DNA of 64,000 nucleotides, taken from an uncultured Oscillibacter sp. (GTDB lineage: Bacteria > Bacillota > Clostridia > Oscillospirales > Oscillospiraceae). This document shows, one piece after another, positions 1 to 8,267 of this stretch. Within the stretch, counting starts at the first letter, position 1, and each line of letters begins with the position of its first letter. The notes under the pieces were generated by a model that saw only the letters and a list, made by a program, of their open reading frames with translations, did no database searches and was not told where the DNA came from. The position numbers were made by a program, and so were the translations under genes. The stretch spans positions 1-64,000 of the forward strand of contig CAJTZK010000008.1 in assembly GCA_910583785.1 (NCBI GenBank). The letters run 5' to 3'.

Positions 1-1380
1 AAATTGTATAGCGAGTATTACGGCGAGGTCAGCGACTACACCCACAAGGGCGGCGTGGTCTGCACAGACATTCTCCTGCCGCCCAAGGCCCCCGCCGAAT
101 ACCAAGACCGCGCCACCCTCTGGAACGCCGTAGAGAAGGCCGAGCGCGGCAAGAAAGCCCAGCTTGCATACAGCTTTGACATTGCCTTGCAGAACGAATT
201 TTCTTTGGAGGAAAACATCGCTCTTGCAAGGCAATTTGTTTCGGAGCAGCTTGTGGGCCGGGGCATGATTGCCGACTTTGCCATCCACCAGCCAGACAAG
301 GAGGACGGCGGTATTCCTAACCCGCACTTTCACGTTCTCTGCCCTATACGGCCTATCGAGGAAAGCGGCAAATGGGGCTTTAAGCAGCGCCGCCGCTATC
401 GTCTGGACGAGGACGGGAACCGCATCATGGGCGAGGACGGTAAGGCCCTCTTTGACGCTGTTCCCACTACCGACTGGGGAAGCCCGGAAACATTGGAGCA
501 TTGGCGGGAGGCGTGGGCCGCTATGGTGAACGTCAAGTTTGAGGAAAAGGGTCTGACGTGCCGCATTGACCACCGCTCCTATGAGCGGCAGGGACTTGAC
601 CTGCTGCCCACTGTCCATGAGGGCGTGGCCGTCCGCCAGATGGAGGCCAAGGGTATCACCACCGACAAGGGCGATCTGAACCGCTGGATAAAAAAGGCTA
701 ACAATATTCTGCGGGACATTCGGAAGAAAATCGCCGTCCTGACAGACTGGATAAAGACCATAAAAGAAGAATTGAGCAAGCCCCATGCCCCCGACCTTGC
801 CGCCCTGCTGACTGACTACTATGAGGGCCGGAACGCTGGAGCATGGAGCCGCAACGCCAGGATTGGGAACCTCAAAGATTTTGCCGAAGCTGTCAATTTT
901 CTGACCGAGAGAGGCATTGCCACTCTGGAAGATTTGGAGGCTCATATCGCTGCCCAAGGTGAGCGGGCGGAGGCCATCAACACGTCCATGAAAGCGAAGC
1001 ATGAACGTCTAAACGAATTGAAGGAACTACTTCGCCTCGTTTACCTCTACCGGGACACCAAGCCCATCTATGACGAGTTGCAGGGTATCAAGTGGAAGGG
1101 CAAGCGGGAGAACTTCGAGAGGGAGCATGAGGGCGAGTTGCGGACGTTCCACATGGCCCGCCGCAAGCTGGACAAGCACCGTTCCTCTGCTGGTAAAATC
1201 CCCGTCCATGCGTGGGAACAGGAGCAGGCGAGACTTCACCAGGAGTACACAGCCGAGTATGAGCAGTATAAGCCCATCCGGGACGATTTGCGGAAACTCC
1301 AACAGGTGAAGCGGAACGCCGATGCTGTCATACACCAGCAGGAGCAGACTCGGCAGAAACGGCGGGAGGTGGAACGGTGA
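1..1380 (+). CDS. MobA/MobL family relaxase, 5' end cut off by the window
   Basis: The frame is open from base 1 through TGA at 1378-1380, and the first residues (KLYSEYYGEVSDYTHKGGVV) match the interior of MobA/MobL relaxases, so the start and the catalytic Tyr region lie upstream of the window. The metal-binding HUH-type motif is visible around residues 103-115 (PNPHFHVLCPIRP). Behind the nuclease domain are long Lys/Glu/Arg-rich helices (residues about 225-455), as is usual for the family. Such relaxases nick oriT to start conjugative mobilization. The downstream gene overlaps its stop (GTGA), and the cysteine-rich VLP and TnpW-like neighbours fit a Tn4451/IME-type element. TnpZ of Tn4451 is the functional analogue. 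I infer the element was mobilized rather than self-transmissible, but the transfer genes could be upstream. Confidence 0.88.
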   Translation, partial: KLYSEYYGEVSDYTHKGGVVCTDILLPPKAPAEYQDRATLWNAVEKAERGKKAQLAYSFDIALQNEFSLEENIALARQFVSEQLVGRGMIADFAIHQPDKEDGGIPNPHFHVLCPIRPIEESGKWGFKQRRRYRLDEDGNRIMGEDGKALFDAVPTTDWGSPETLEHWREAWAAMVNVKFEEKGLTCRIDHRSYERQGLDLLPTVHEGVAVRQMEAKGITTDKGDLNRWIKKANNILRDIRKKIAVLTDWIKTIKEELSKPHAPDLAALLTDYYEGRNAGAWSRNARIGNLKDFAEAVNFLTERGIATLEDLEAHIAAQGERAEAINTSMKAKHERLNELKELLRLVYLYRDTKPIYDELQGIKWKGKRENFEREHEGELRTFHMARRKLDKHRSSAGKIPVHAWEQEQARLHQEYTAEYEQYKPIRDDLRKLQQVKRNADAVIHQQEQTRQKRREVER

Positions 1381-2060
1381 AGGTCATTCCCCACTTGACC
1401 TACCAGCAGTACCGGGCCGTCCGGCGGCTGGTGCATGAGTGCTGCAACTATGACGGCGGCAACTGCCTTGCTCTTGATAACGGCTGGGAGCCGTGTGTCT
1501 GTGTCCAGAGTATCAGCTATTCCTTTGTTTGTAAGTGGTTCCGCGCCGCCGTCCTGCCAACAGACAAGGGGCTGTGTGCCGCTCTGCTCCACCGTGGACA
1601 GGCGCGGCCCTGCGCCGAGTGCGGGACGATATTCGTGCCGCGCTCCAACTGTGGGAAGTATTGTGACGAGTGCGCCGCCATTGTGCACCGGAGGAAGAAA
1701 GCCGCCAGCGAACGGGAGCGCCGCAGGCGTGGACATTTAGAGGCTGGAAAGCCTTGCAATCAGGGGATTTGCGGACAGTCCTCAAAGGGGGGGCTGATAC
1801 ATTCCCTTCCCCCGTTTCAACGTGGGCGACAAAATGACGCTCACGTTGGATTAACTTTGATGAACGATGAAAGGAGAGCTTATGACCTACGACCCCAGCA
1901 TAACGATCACCAGCACCACCCCCGCCCCGGAGGGGAGCGACAGCACCAGCAGAGAGGGCAAGACCATTCCCCTGCCCATGATGGAGGGCGGCAACGCCCC
2001 ACCCGCCCCGGACGCGCCGCCACCCGATATGGTAAAGACCGTTGGCGGCACGACGTTTGA
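1377..2060 (+). CDS. Cysteine-rich VLP domain protein of a mobile element
   Basis: The GTG start at 1377 overlaps the relaxase stop, so translation is probably coupled. Residues 1-50 carry the family signature: VRRLVHECCNYDGGNC, then EPCVCVQS, then a W/F-rich segment ending AVLP. Residues 75-105 add a second Cys cluster (CAECGTIF ... CGKYCDECAA) that looks like a zinc ribbon, followed by a Lys/Arg-rich stretch. The product is a likely DNA-binding accessory of mobile elements, with function not established. From about residue 122 the protein turns into His/Arg/Gln/Pro-rich low complexity, and past base 1882 it overlaps the next gene in another frame. The tail is therefore probably not functional, and the ancestral stop may have been lost by a small indel near 1735-1745. 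Confidence 0.7.
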   Translation: MKVIPHLTYQQYRAVRRLVHECCNYDGGNCLALDNGWEPCVCVQSISYSFVCKWFRAAVLPTDKGLCAALLHRGQARPCAECGTIFVPRSNCGKYCDECAAIVHRRKKAASERERRRRGHLEAGKPCNQGICGQSSKGGLIHSLPPFQRGRQNDAHVGLTLMNDERRAYDLRPQHNDHQHHPRPGGERQHQQRGQDHSPAHDGGRQRPTRPGRAATRYGKDRWRHDV

Positions 2061-2154
2061 TATTTACTTCCATTTCAGCCAGACCAGCCGGGAAACCTTT
2101 ACCGACAAGGTGCTGCGCCTTATCCAATCCGACACTGTAACCTCGAAAGAATAA
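1882..2154 (+). CDS. TnpW-like transposon-encoded protein
   Basis: The 90-residue product has a Thr/Ser/Pro-rich N-terminal half and a C-terminal half reading VKTVGGTTFDIYFHFSQTSRETFTDKVLRLI, which resembles the TnpW family of clostridial serine-recombinase transposons (short proteins with a strand-rich GxTTYxV...F...E...DKxxRxI core). I chose ATG 1882 because AAAGGAGA (1870-1877) sits at normal ribosome-binding distance. An in-frame ATG at 1867 would overlap that site. In Tn4451-like elements this gene travels with the large serine recombinase, but none follows here. The N-terminal 50 residues are unusually long for the family. Function is unknown. Confidence 0.65.
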   Translation: MTYDPSITITSTTPAPEGSDSTSREGKTIPLPMMEGGNAPPAPDAPPPDMVKTVGGTTFDIYFHFSQTSRETFTDKVLRLIQSDTVTSKE

Positions 2155-2175
2155 GCAATTTTTTCTCTATCCGTA

Positions 2176-2202
2176 TTGACAAGACCCGAAAGGGAGTATG
2201 AT
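2176..2202 (+). promoter_or_regulatory. Promoter of the sugar ABC operon
   Basis: TTGACA at 2176-2181 is followed by TATGAT at 2197-2202 with a short 15-base spacer, or TGATGA at 17 bases. It lies 22 bases after the TnpW-like stop, placing the boundary of the mobile element in this narrow gap. No other gene is upstream of the lipoprotein gene on this side. Confidence 0.5.
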
Positions 2203-2257
2203 GATATTGCACAAAAGAGAAGATTGGCAGATTAAAAAAACTAGGGGGGGTTCTACT

Positions 2258-3633
2258 ATGAACAAGAAGAAATTTCTCGCCTTGGCATTTGCCCTCGTTC
2301 TGGCGCTTGGCCTGCTGTCCGGCTGCGGAGGAGGAGAAAAGCCCAGCGGTTCCGGCGCTTCCGGCGGCGGAAGCCAGAGTAGCTCCGGAGGCGAGCCTGC
2401 CGCCGCCAAGGTGGAGCTGACGGTAGTCACCTCCTACGGCGGTGACGACGGAAACCGGAAAAATTATGAAAACGCCGTGCCGCATATGAGGCCGCCATCG
2501 GAAACACCATCCTGGATGCCTCTGCCTCCTCCAACGAGGAGTGGAAGGCCAAGGTACTTACCGACTTCCAGACCGGCACCGAGCCGGACGTCCTCTTCTT
2601 CTTCACCAACGCCGACGCCGAGCCCTTCATCCAGGCGGGCAAGGTGGTGGACCTCGCCACCATCCGGGTGGCCTATCCCAGCTACGCCGACAACATGCGG
2701 GATTCCATGATGGCCGTGGCTCAGGACGGCAAGACCTACGCCGTTCCCTCCTCCGGCTTCTGGGAGAACATGTTTGTCAACGCCAAGGTCCTGGCCGACT
2801 GCGGCGTGGCCGTCCCCGGCCCCGACTATGCCTGGGACCAGTTCCTCCAGGATTGCGAGACCATCAAGGCCAAGGGATACGCCCCCATCGCCTGCTCCTT
2901 GTTCGAGGTGCCCCACTATTGGTTTGAGTTCACGGTGATGAACAACGGCACCCTGGAAAGCCAGCTGGACGTGCCCGCTTCCGCCGACGCCGCCGCCGGG
3001 CAGAAATGGGTAGCCGCCTTGAACGACATCAAGGACCTCTATGAGCGGGGCTACTTCCCCGTCAACACCCTCACCGCCACGGACGCGGAAACCGTCCAGA
3101 TTTTCGCCGACGGTGACGCCGCCTTCCTCATCGACGGCTCCTGGAAGGTCAACTACTTCGTGGACAACTACGGGGACCAGCTGGAGGATTATGCCATCTC
3201 CTACGTCCCCGCCAAGGGCGACCGCACGGCCGGGGAGGCCATCGGCGGCATCTCCATGGGCTGCTTCATCACCAAGCGGGCCTGGGACGACCCCGCCAAG
3301 CAGAAGGCCGCCGTGGAGTTTATCCAGCACATGACCTCTGACGATGTCATGAGCGCCTTCGTCACCACCGAGGTCACCGCCCTGAAAAACGGAGCCTCTC
3401 CCTCCGGCCTGAAGGCCCTCCAGCAATCCGCCGCCGACGCCAACGCCAATATCACGGGAGTGATCGGGGCCGTGCAGGATACCGTCAGCGGAGAGTGCAA
3501 GGCGGACCTGTTTGCCAATGTGCAAAACGTGGTCACCGGCAAAATGACCGCGGAAGACGCCGTCAACTCCGCCGTCGCCCTCAACCGATTCTTCCGGAAA
3601 GCCCTGCCCGGCGGGCAGGGCTTTCCTCCTTAA
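2258..3633 (+). pseudogene. Carbohydrate ABC transporter substrate-binding lipoprotein, frameshifted
   Basis: ATG 2258 (G-rich ribosome site at 2244-2250) opens a lipoprotein signal: hydrophobic core then lipobox LLSGC at about residues 19-23, and a Gly/Ser linker. The family-like sequence runs to NYENAV, then reading continues in another frame. Between GTG 2477-2479 and GCA 2482 only two bases (CC) stand where a codon GCC would restore the open frame, so one base is missing near 2480. The second frame, from 2482 to the stop at 3631-3633, encodes a typical MsmE/UgpB-like receptor (EEWKAKVLTDFQTGTEPDV, W-rich ligand loops, DGSWKVNYF). The last residues (KALPGGQGFPP) are translated from a perfect hairpin, suggesting the original stop was also lost. 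A sequencing error could explain the single lesion, but the neighbours are damaged too. Confidence 0.8.
3598..3624 (+). repeat. Perfect inverted repeat at the receptor/permease junction
   Basis: AAAGCCCTGCCC at 3598-3609 pairs with GGGCAGGGCTTT at 3613-3624 around a 3-base loop. Intercistronic hairpins after the receptor gene of ABC importer operons commonly protect the upstream message and lower permease expression. Here it lies inside the last codons of the receptor reading frame rather than after a stop. Confidence 0.7.
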
Positions 3634-3649
3634 AAAGGAGTGAGCATCG

Positions 3650-4543
3650 ATGGGACCCACGCTGTACCGCAGAAAAGGACCGCTGATCGTCTTCCTGCTG
3701 CCCGCGTTTTTGTTCCTGATTCTGTTCTTGTATTACCCCTTCTTCCAGAACATCCTGAACAGCTTTTCCGGCATCACCGGCCTGAGGGCCCCGGCCCAGG
3801 GCCTCAATGAACCCTGGTACGCCAACTACGCCACGCTGGCCACGGACCCCAAGCTGCGCACCGCCCTGGGCAACACCGTGCTTTTGACCCTGTGCACCAT
3901 GGTGTTTCAGGTGGGCATCGCCCTGATCCTGGCCCTGCTGGTGGATTCCATCCGGGTGGGGGCCCAGCTGTTCCGGACCCTGTACTTCTTTCCCATCGTG
4001 ATCTCCGCCACCGCCCTGGGCCTGATGTTCAACCTGATTTTCCTCTACAACGGCGGCATGCTCAACCAGCTGCTGGCAAACCTGGGCCTGGCGGCAGAAG
4101 CCATCGACTGGAAGGACCCGAGGCACTTCCTCTTCTCCATGTTCGCCCCGGTAATGTGGCAGTACGTGGGCTTTTACTTCGTCATCCTGGTGACGGGGCT
4201 GAACAACATCTCCCAGAACCTCTACGAGGCCGCCGCCCTGGACGGCTGCACCGGGTGGAAGCGGGTCCGGTACGTCACCCTGCCCCTGCTGCGGAACGTG
4301 CTTTGTACCTGCCTGGTGCTGGCGGTTACCGGGGCGCTGAAGGTCTTCGACCTTCCCTGGGTCATGTTCGGGGCGGGGATGCCCCAGGACCAGGGGTGGC
4401 TCACCGGAACCTATATGTACGACCAGACCTTCAACCGGGGCAACGTGGACTACGGCTCTGCCATCGCCATCCTCATCGTGGTCCTGGGCGTACTGTTTTC
4501 CAACATCGCCAACCGGGTCTTCCGGCCCAGGGACGACCTTTGA
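3650..4543 (+). CDS. Sugar ABC transporter permease, MalF/MsmF type
   Basis: The 297-residue protein starts at ATG 3650 after AAAAAGGAG. It has about six membrane segments beginning at residue 11 (PLIVFLLPAFLFLILFLYYPFF) and the conserved cytoplasmic EAA loop (EAAALDGCTGWKRVRYVTLPLL, about residues 198-219) that docks the ATPase. Length and EAA spacing are normal for the MalF-like subunit of carbohydrate importers, and this is the only gene of the operon that appears intact. No ATPase gene is in the operon, as is common in Clostridia, where a shared MsmK-type ATPase serves several importers. With the receptor and partner permease damaged it is unlikely to form a working transporter. Confidence 0.85.
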   Translation: MGPTLYRRKGPLIVFLLPAFLFLILFLYYPFFQNILNSFSGITGLRAPAQGLNEPWYANYATLATDPKLRTALGNTVLLTLCTMVFQVGIALILALLVDSIRVGAQLFRTLYFFPIVISATALGLMFNLIFLYNGGMLNQLLANLGLAAEAIDWKDPRHFLFSMFAPVMWQYVGFYFVILVTGLNNISQNLYEAAALDGCTGWKRVRYVTLPLLRNVLCTCLVLAVTGALKVFDLPWVMFGAGMPQDQGWLTGTYMYDQTFNRGNVDYGSAIAILIVVLGVLFSNIANRVFRPRDDL

Positions 4544-4557
4544 GGAAGGAGGGACGC

Positions 4558-5337
4558 ATGGTGAAAAAGATGACGCCCGCCAAGGCGGCGACTTATGCAA
4601 TTTTGTTCTTCTGGTCCCTGACCACCCTGTACCCCTTTGTCTGGGTAATCCTGAACTCCTTCCGGGAGCGGGGCCTCATCCGCAAGGACTCTTTCTCCAT
4701 CCCCCTGCCGGGAAACGGCCTGACCATGGAGAACTACGTCAAGGCCATGGACCGCTTCGACTTCGGAAACGCCTATCTGAACAGCCTCCTTGTCTCCATC
4801 GCCGTCACCGTGGCGGTGGTGCTCATCGCGGGCTTTGCCGCCTACGGGCTGGTGCGCTTCCGCTTCCGCACGGAGGCCGCCTAGGGCATTGCCAGCAGCG
4901 GGAACCGCTGGCTCAGCCTGCTGGCGGTGATCCTGCCCCAAATCGCGGGCAATTTGTGCTTTGCCATCATCGTGCTTATGGGCTTCATTGAATCCGTGCC
5001 CATGGAGCTGGAGGAGAGCGCCTACATGGACGGCTGCTATGTGTTCCAGGTTTACTTCCATATCATCATGCCGGCGGCTAAGTCCTCCTTCGCCACCGTG
5101 GCCATCTTCTCCTTCCTGTGGAGCTATAACGACCTGTTCACCCAGAATTTCTTCCTCCGGGTCCCCAAGGAAAAGACCATCACCCTGCTGCTCAATGAGA
5201 TCAGCTCCCAGGCGGGGGTGGACTACGGCCTGATGGCCGCCTCGGTGGTGCTGATCGTGGTGCCGGTACTGGCCGTGTACATTCTGCTGCAAAAGCATAT
5301 CATCAAGGGACTGACGGCGGGAGCCATCAAGGGGTGA
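4558..5337 (+). pseudogene. Sugar ABC transporter permease, MalG type, broken
   Basis: The frame begins at ATG 4558 (AAGGAGGGACGC upstream) and continues in one frame to TGA at 5335-5337, interrupted by an amber codon at 4882-4884. The N-terminal half (MVKKMTPAKAATYAILFFWSLTTLYPF ... FAAYGLVRFRFRTEAA) and the C-terminal half (ILPQIAGNLCFAIIVLMGFIESVPMELEESAYMDGCYVFQVYFHIIMP, including the EAA loop) are both MalG-like. Between them roughly 20-30 residues carrying a membrane segment seen in family members appear to be missing, so an internal deletion probably accompanies the stop. The second half could start at an internal TTG or ATG but would lack the first membrane helices. Confidence 0.8.
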
Positions 5338-5341
5338 GCCC

Positions 5342-5370
5342 TTGCCTTTTCCCGGCATCTTTTGTATGAT
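5342..5370 (+). promoter_or_regulatory. Promoter of the YesN-type regulator
   Basis: TTGCCT at 5342-5347 and TATGAT at 5365-5370 are separated by exactly 17 bases. The promoter starts a few bases after the permease stop and precedes ATG 5392 by 21 bases, so the regulator can be transcribed separately from the importer. Confidence 0.55.
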
Positions 5371-5391
5371 GAAGATACGAGGTGACCCTTT

Positions 5392-6144
5392 ATGCACAAG
5401 GTTGTTCTGATCGACGATGAAGCCATCATCACGGAGGGGCTGCGGAAGGTGGTGGACTGGTCCGCCCACAACTGCCGGGCAGCGGCCCTGGCCCAGGACG
5501 CCGCTTCCGGCGCGGAGGCTATCCGGACCCACAGGCCGGACATTCTCTTTACCGACATCAAAATGCCCGGGGAGGATGGGCTGACCATGCTGGCGGGGCT
5601 GAAGGGGGAGTTTCCCCGTATGCAGATTGCCGTCCTCACCGACTACCGGGATTTTGAGTACGCCCAGCGGGCCATCTGCCTGGGCGTGTCCCGGTTTTTG
5701 CTCAAGCCCTCAAAAACGGAGGAGCTGAACGAAGCCCTGGAGCACATGACCGACGTGCTGGACCGGCTGCCGCCCCCGGCGGAGGCGTAACCTCCGGAAG
5801 GGGGAGAGGACCCCAACAGCTTCCTGGTCCGCCGGGCCCATGCCTATATTATGGAGCACTACGCCCAGCGGCTCTCCCTCCAGGAGGTGGCAGACCACTG
5901 CTACGTCAGCCAGTGGCACCTGTCCAAACTGCTGAATAAGCACTTAAAGCAGTCCTTTTACGACCTGCTCAACGCCGAGCGCGTCTTTCAGGCCAAGCAT
6001 CTGATGGCGGACCCGTCCCTTCGCATCAGCGAGGTGGCCGAGCGGGTGGGCTACGTGGATACGGCCCACTTCTCCCGGGTATTCAAAAAGCTGGAGGGGG
6101 TCTCCGCCGGGGAGTGGCGGAACCTGCACGGTGGGAAAGGATAG
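5392..6144 (+). pseudogene. YesN-type response regulator with AraC output domain, split by a stop
   Basis: Residues 1-120 form a receiver domain (VVLIDDEAII, phosphoacceptor Asp in ILFTDIKMPGEDG, then FLLKPSK). TAA at 5788-5790 ends this part after PPAEA. The same frame reopens at once and from about 5825 encodes an AraC-type DNA-binding domain (LQEVADHCYVSQWHLSKLLNKH ... ISEVAERVGYVDTAHFSRVFKK) ending at TAG 6142-6144. Members of this family are single proteins that control adjacent sugar importers with a YesM/LytS-type kinase. No such kinase is present here. One nonsense codon therefore separates sensing from DNA binding. An AraC-domain fragment from ATG 5851 might still be made. Confidence 0.82.
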
Positions 6145-6311
6145 GCCGCGCTGGCTGGCGGGGGCGGGAACGGAACGGCCCGTCCAATGGGGGCAAGCCC
6201 CGGGCCTTGACAGCCTGGCGGAGCCCTATACAGCCGCTCATCCGCGCCCCGGATAAGCCCGCCACGCGCCTTCCCGTGCCGTCTTTCTCCCATTCTTTTG
6301 GCAAATTCCAA

Positions 6312-6336
6312 GGCGGAGGGCCTGCGGCCCTCCGCC
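6312..6336. terminator. Hairpin between the regulator and the convergent exporter gene
   Basis: GGCGGAGGGCC (6312-6322) and GGCCCTCCGCC (6326-6336) form an 11-bp stem with a 3-base loop. Downstream bases on the plus strand include CATTTT. There is no clear T-run on the minus strand, so intrinsic termination is likely weak or one-sided. The rest of 6145-6363 shows nothing I can assign. Confidence 0.45.
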
Positions 6337-6363
6337 TCCTCCCATTTTACAAAGCAGCCCGCG

Positions 6364-7290
6364 TCACAGCGGGGGTTCCCCCTGGCGGGTTTCCTCCGCC
6401 TCTTCTTTTTTCAGCAGGTTCTTCCCCTGGGACAGCAGCAGCCCCGCCAGCGTCAGCGCCGCTCCCAGGGCCGCCAGGGGCGTGATGGGCTCCTGGAGAA
6501 TCAGCACCGAGGCCGCCACCGTGATAACGGGGGCCAGATAGGTGTAAACGCTGGTCTTCACCGGGCCCAGGAGCTTTACCGCCAGGTTCCAGGTGACAAA
6601 GCACACGGCCGACGCGCCCAGGCCCAAAAAGAGCAGGTTTCCCAGGTACACCGGGTCGGCGAACCGCTCCGGCCCCAGGCGGCAATCGAAGACCAGCAGC
6701 GCCGGGGCCATCCACAAAAGCCCCCAGCAGAAGGTCCGCCGGGTGGTGAGGATGGTGGGCCAGCCCCAGACGCTGATTTTCCGGGTCAAGATCACGTAAC
6801 AGGCCCACACCAGCGCCGCCAGCAGGGACAGCAGGTCCCCCAGGGGATTCAGCTCCAGCCGGGAGCCGCTGAAGCTGATCAGGCTGATGCCCGCCATGGC
6901 CACGGCAAAGCCCAGGTAGAAGCCCCCGCCGGGCCGCTCCTCCTTCAAAAACAGGTGGGAGAACACCGCGGTGAAAAAGGGGATCACCGAGAGTATGACT
7001 CCCACGTTGGAGGCCAGGGTATAGGTCAGGGCGATGTTCTCCAATAAGTAGTACAGGCACACGCCGCACAGGCCCGCTCCGGCAAACAGGAGCTCCTGCC
7101 GCCTCGTGACGCCCCGCATCCTCCGCGGGCAGGCAATGAACAGGGCCGCCAGGCCCAGGGCGAACCGGATAAACAAAATTTCCACTGGCTGAAAGGCCCG
7201 CAGAAGGACCTTCGTGGAGATAAACGTCGTCCCCCACACAACGATGGTAAACAGGGCCGCGGCATGGCCTCTGGCGCGGTCATTTCTCAT
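6364..7290 (-). CDS. EamA/DMT family transporter
   Basis: The 308-residue inner-membrane protein has about ten hydrophobic segments in two EamA halves (WGTTFISTKVLLR near the start, then a second repeat beginning around AALVWACYVILTRKISVWGW). Both halves end in the typical P-L-A-A-L-G-A-L-T-L-A-G pattern. The start is ATG 7290, 8 bases after GGAGG. An upstream in-frame codon at 7314 lies inside the AraC gene. The start overlaps the AraC stop by 11 bases, so the two genes are one operon and probably translationally coupled. The family exports metabolites or amino acids, and the cargo cannot be read from the sequence. The Arg/Lys/Glu C-terminal tail is cytoplasmic. Confidence 0.85.
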   Translation of the reverse strand: MRNDRARGHAAALFTIVVWGTTFISTKVLLRAFQPVEILFIRFALGLAALFIACPRRMRGVTRRQELLFAGAGLCGVCLYYLLENIALTYTLASNVGVILSVIPFFTAVFSHLFLKEERPGGGFYLGFAVAMAGISLISFSGSRLELNPLGDLLSLLAALVWACYVILTRKISVWGWPTILTTRRTFCWGLLWMAPALLVFDCRLGPERFADPVYLGNLLFLGLGASAVCFVTWNLAVKLLGPVKTSVYTYLAPVITVAASVLILQEPITPLAALGAALTLAGLLLSQGKNLLKKEEAEETRQGEPPL

Positions 7291-8104
7291 GGGTTGGTTC
7301 CTCCTTGCCCGCAAAAATCTCCCGGTAGGCCCCAGGGGCCAGACCGATGAAGCGGCTGAAATAATTGGTAAAGTGGCTCTGGTCTGAAAACCCGGTCCGG
7401 AGGGCCGCCTCGGCGGGCGGGACCCCCTGTTCCAGCAGCTTCCGCGCCTGGCCGATCCGCAGGTTCTCCAGGTAGTGGTAGGGCGTGACCCCCTTCTCCC
7501 GGGCGAAGGCCCGGAGCAGGGCCGAACGGCTCAGCCCCGCCTCTCCGCAGAGGCGGTCCAGGGTAACCCGTTCCCCGTAATGCCGCTCCATATAGGCGCA
7601 GGCCCGCTCCACCGCCTCCCGCCCCGCCGGGGCGGGAGCTTCCCGGGGCTGGCCGCAGAGGCGGAGCAGCCGGGAGAGAAGCAGCAGCAGCCGCTCCTCC
7701 CGCCCGAACTCCCGGGAGCCCATCATGATCTGCTTGTGCAGGGCCCGGAAGTCCCATCCGGCCTCCGGGTCGGAGAGGACGTTCCGGGAGAACGCTGGCA
7801 GCGTCCGCTGTCCCGTCAGCTCCTCCGTCAGGTCCAGCATGGTCTCCCGGGGAATGTGCAGGCCCCAGTAGTCCAAGGCCGCGCCGCTCTCCGCGCAGGA
7901 GTGGCTGTCGCCGGGGTTGTAGAGGATGAGGTCCCCTTTTTTCAGGGCGTATTCCACATCCCTGCACACCAGTGCGCCCTGGCCGTCTTCAATGTAGCCG
8001 ATGACATAGTGGTCGTGGAAATGCTTAGGGAAGGAACGGTGGAAGCGGTACGCCTCCAGCCGCAGTCCAGCGTCATAAACCGCCATTCCCGGCTCGTTTC
8101 TCAC
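7280..8104 (-). CDS. AraC family transcriptional regulator with cupin sensor
   Basis: The 274-residue protein has an N-terminal cupin domain (FHRSFPKHFHDHYVIGYIEDGQG ... GDLILYNPGDSHSC) and a C-terminal double helix-turn-helix AraC domain (VTLDRLCGEAGLSRSALLRAFAREKGVTPYHYLENLRIGQARKLL ... SHFTNYFSRFIGLAPGAYR). I place the start at GTG 8104 because GGAAGGAGGGG precedes it and the promoter -10 element lies upstream. Longer in-frame starts would sit on or before the promoter. AraC/cupin regulators of this layout usually control the adjacent transporter, here the EamA gene that overlaps its stop. The ligand is unknown. Confidence 0.85.
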   Translation of the reverse strand: MRNEPGMAVYDAGLRLEAYRFHRSFPKHFHDHYVIGYIEDGQGALVCRDVEYALKKGDLILYNPGDSHSCAESGAALDYWGLHIPRETMLDLTEELTGQRTLPAFSRNVLSDPEAGWDFRALHKQIMMGSREFGREERLLLLLSRLLRLCGQPREAPAPAGREAVERACAYMERHYGERVTLDRLCGEAGLSRSALLRAFAREKGVTPYHYLENLRIGQARKLLEQGVPPAEAALRTGFSDQSHFTNYFSRFIGLAPGAYREIFAGKEEPTHEK

Positions 8105-8129
8105 AGGGCTCCCCTCCTTCCGCAAGGTC

Positions 8130-8138
8130 ATTATAGCA
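8130..8138 (-). promoter_or_regulatory. Extended -10 promoter of the AraC-EamA operon
   Basis: On the minus strand TGCTATAAT gives a perfect TATAAT (8130-8135) with the TG of an extended -10 element. The -35 region at 17 bases (AAGCCA) is poor, which is typical of extended -10 promoters or of regulator-dependent ones. Confidence 0.55.
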
Positions 8139-8205
8139 GGTTTTCTGCCGAATGGCTTGTAAAATATCAGCGCGGCGGAAAATTTCCGCCGGGGCCCCGG
8201 GCCGA

Positions 8206-8234
8206 TTGACACCCCCATGGACCTATGTTAAAAT
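8206..8234 (+). promoter_or_regulatory. Promoter of the pnp-mtaD-adh operon
   Basis: TTGACA (8206-8211), a 17-base spacer and TAAAAT (8229-8234) precede the gene by 33 bases, with GGGAGGTG as the ribosome site. It is divergent from the AraC promoter about 70 bases away. Confidence 0.75.
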
Positions 8235-8267
8235 CAGCGTATCACTGCCGGGAGGTGTGTTCAGCCT

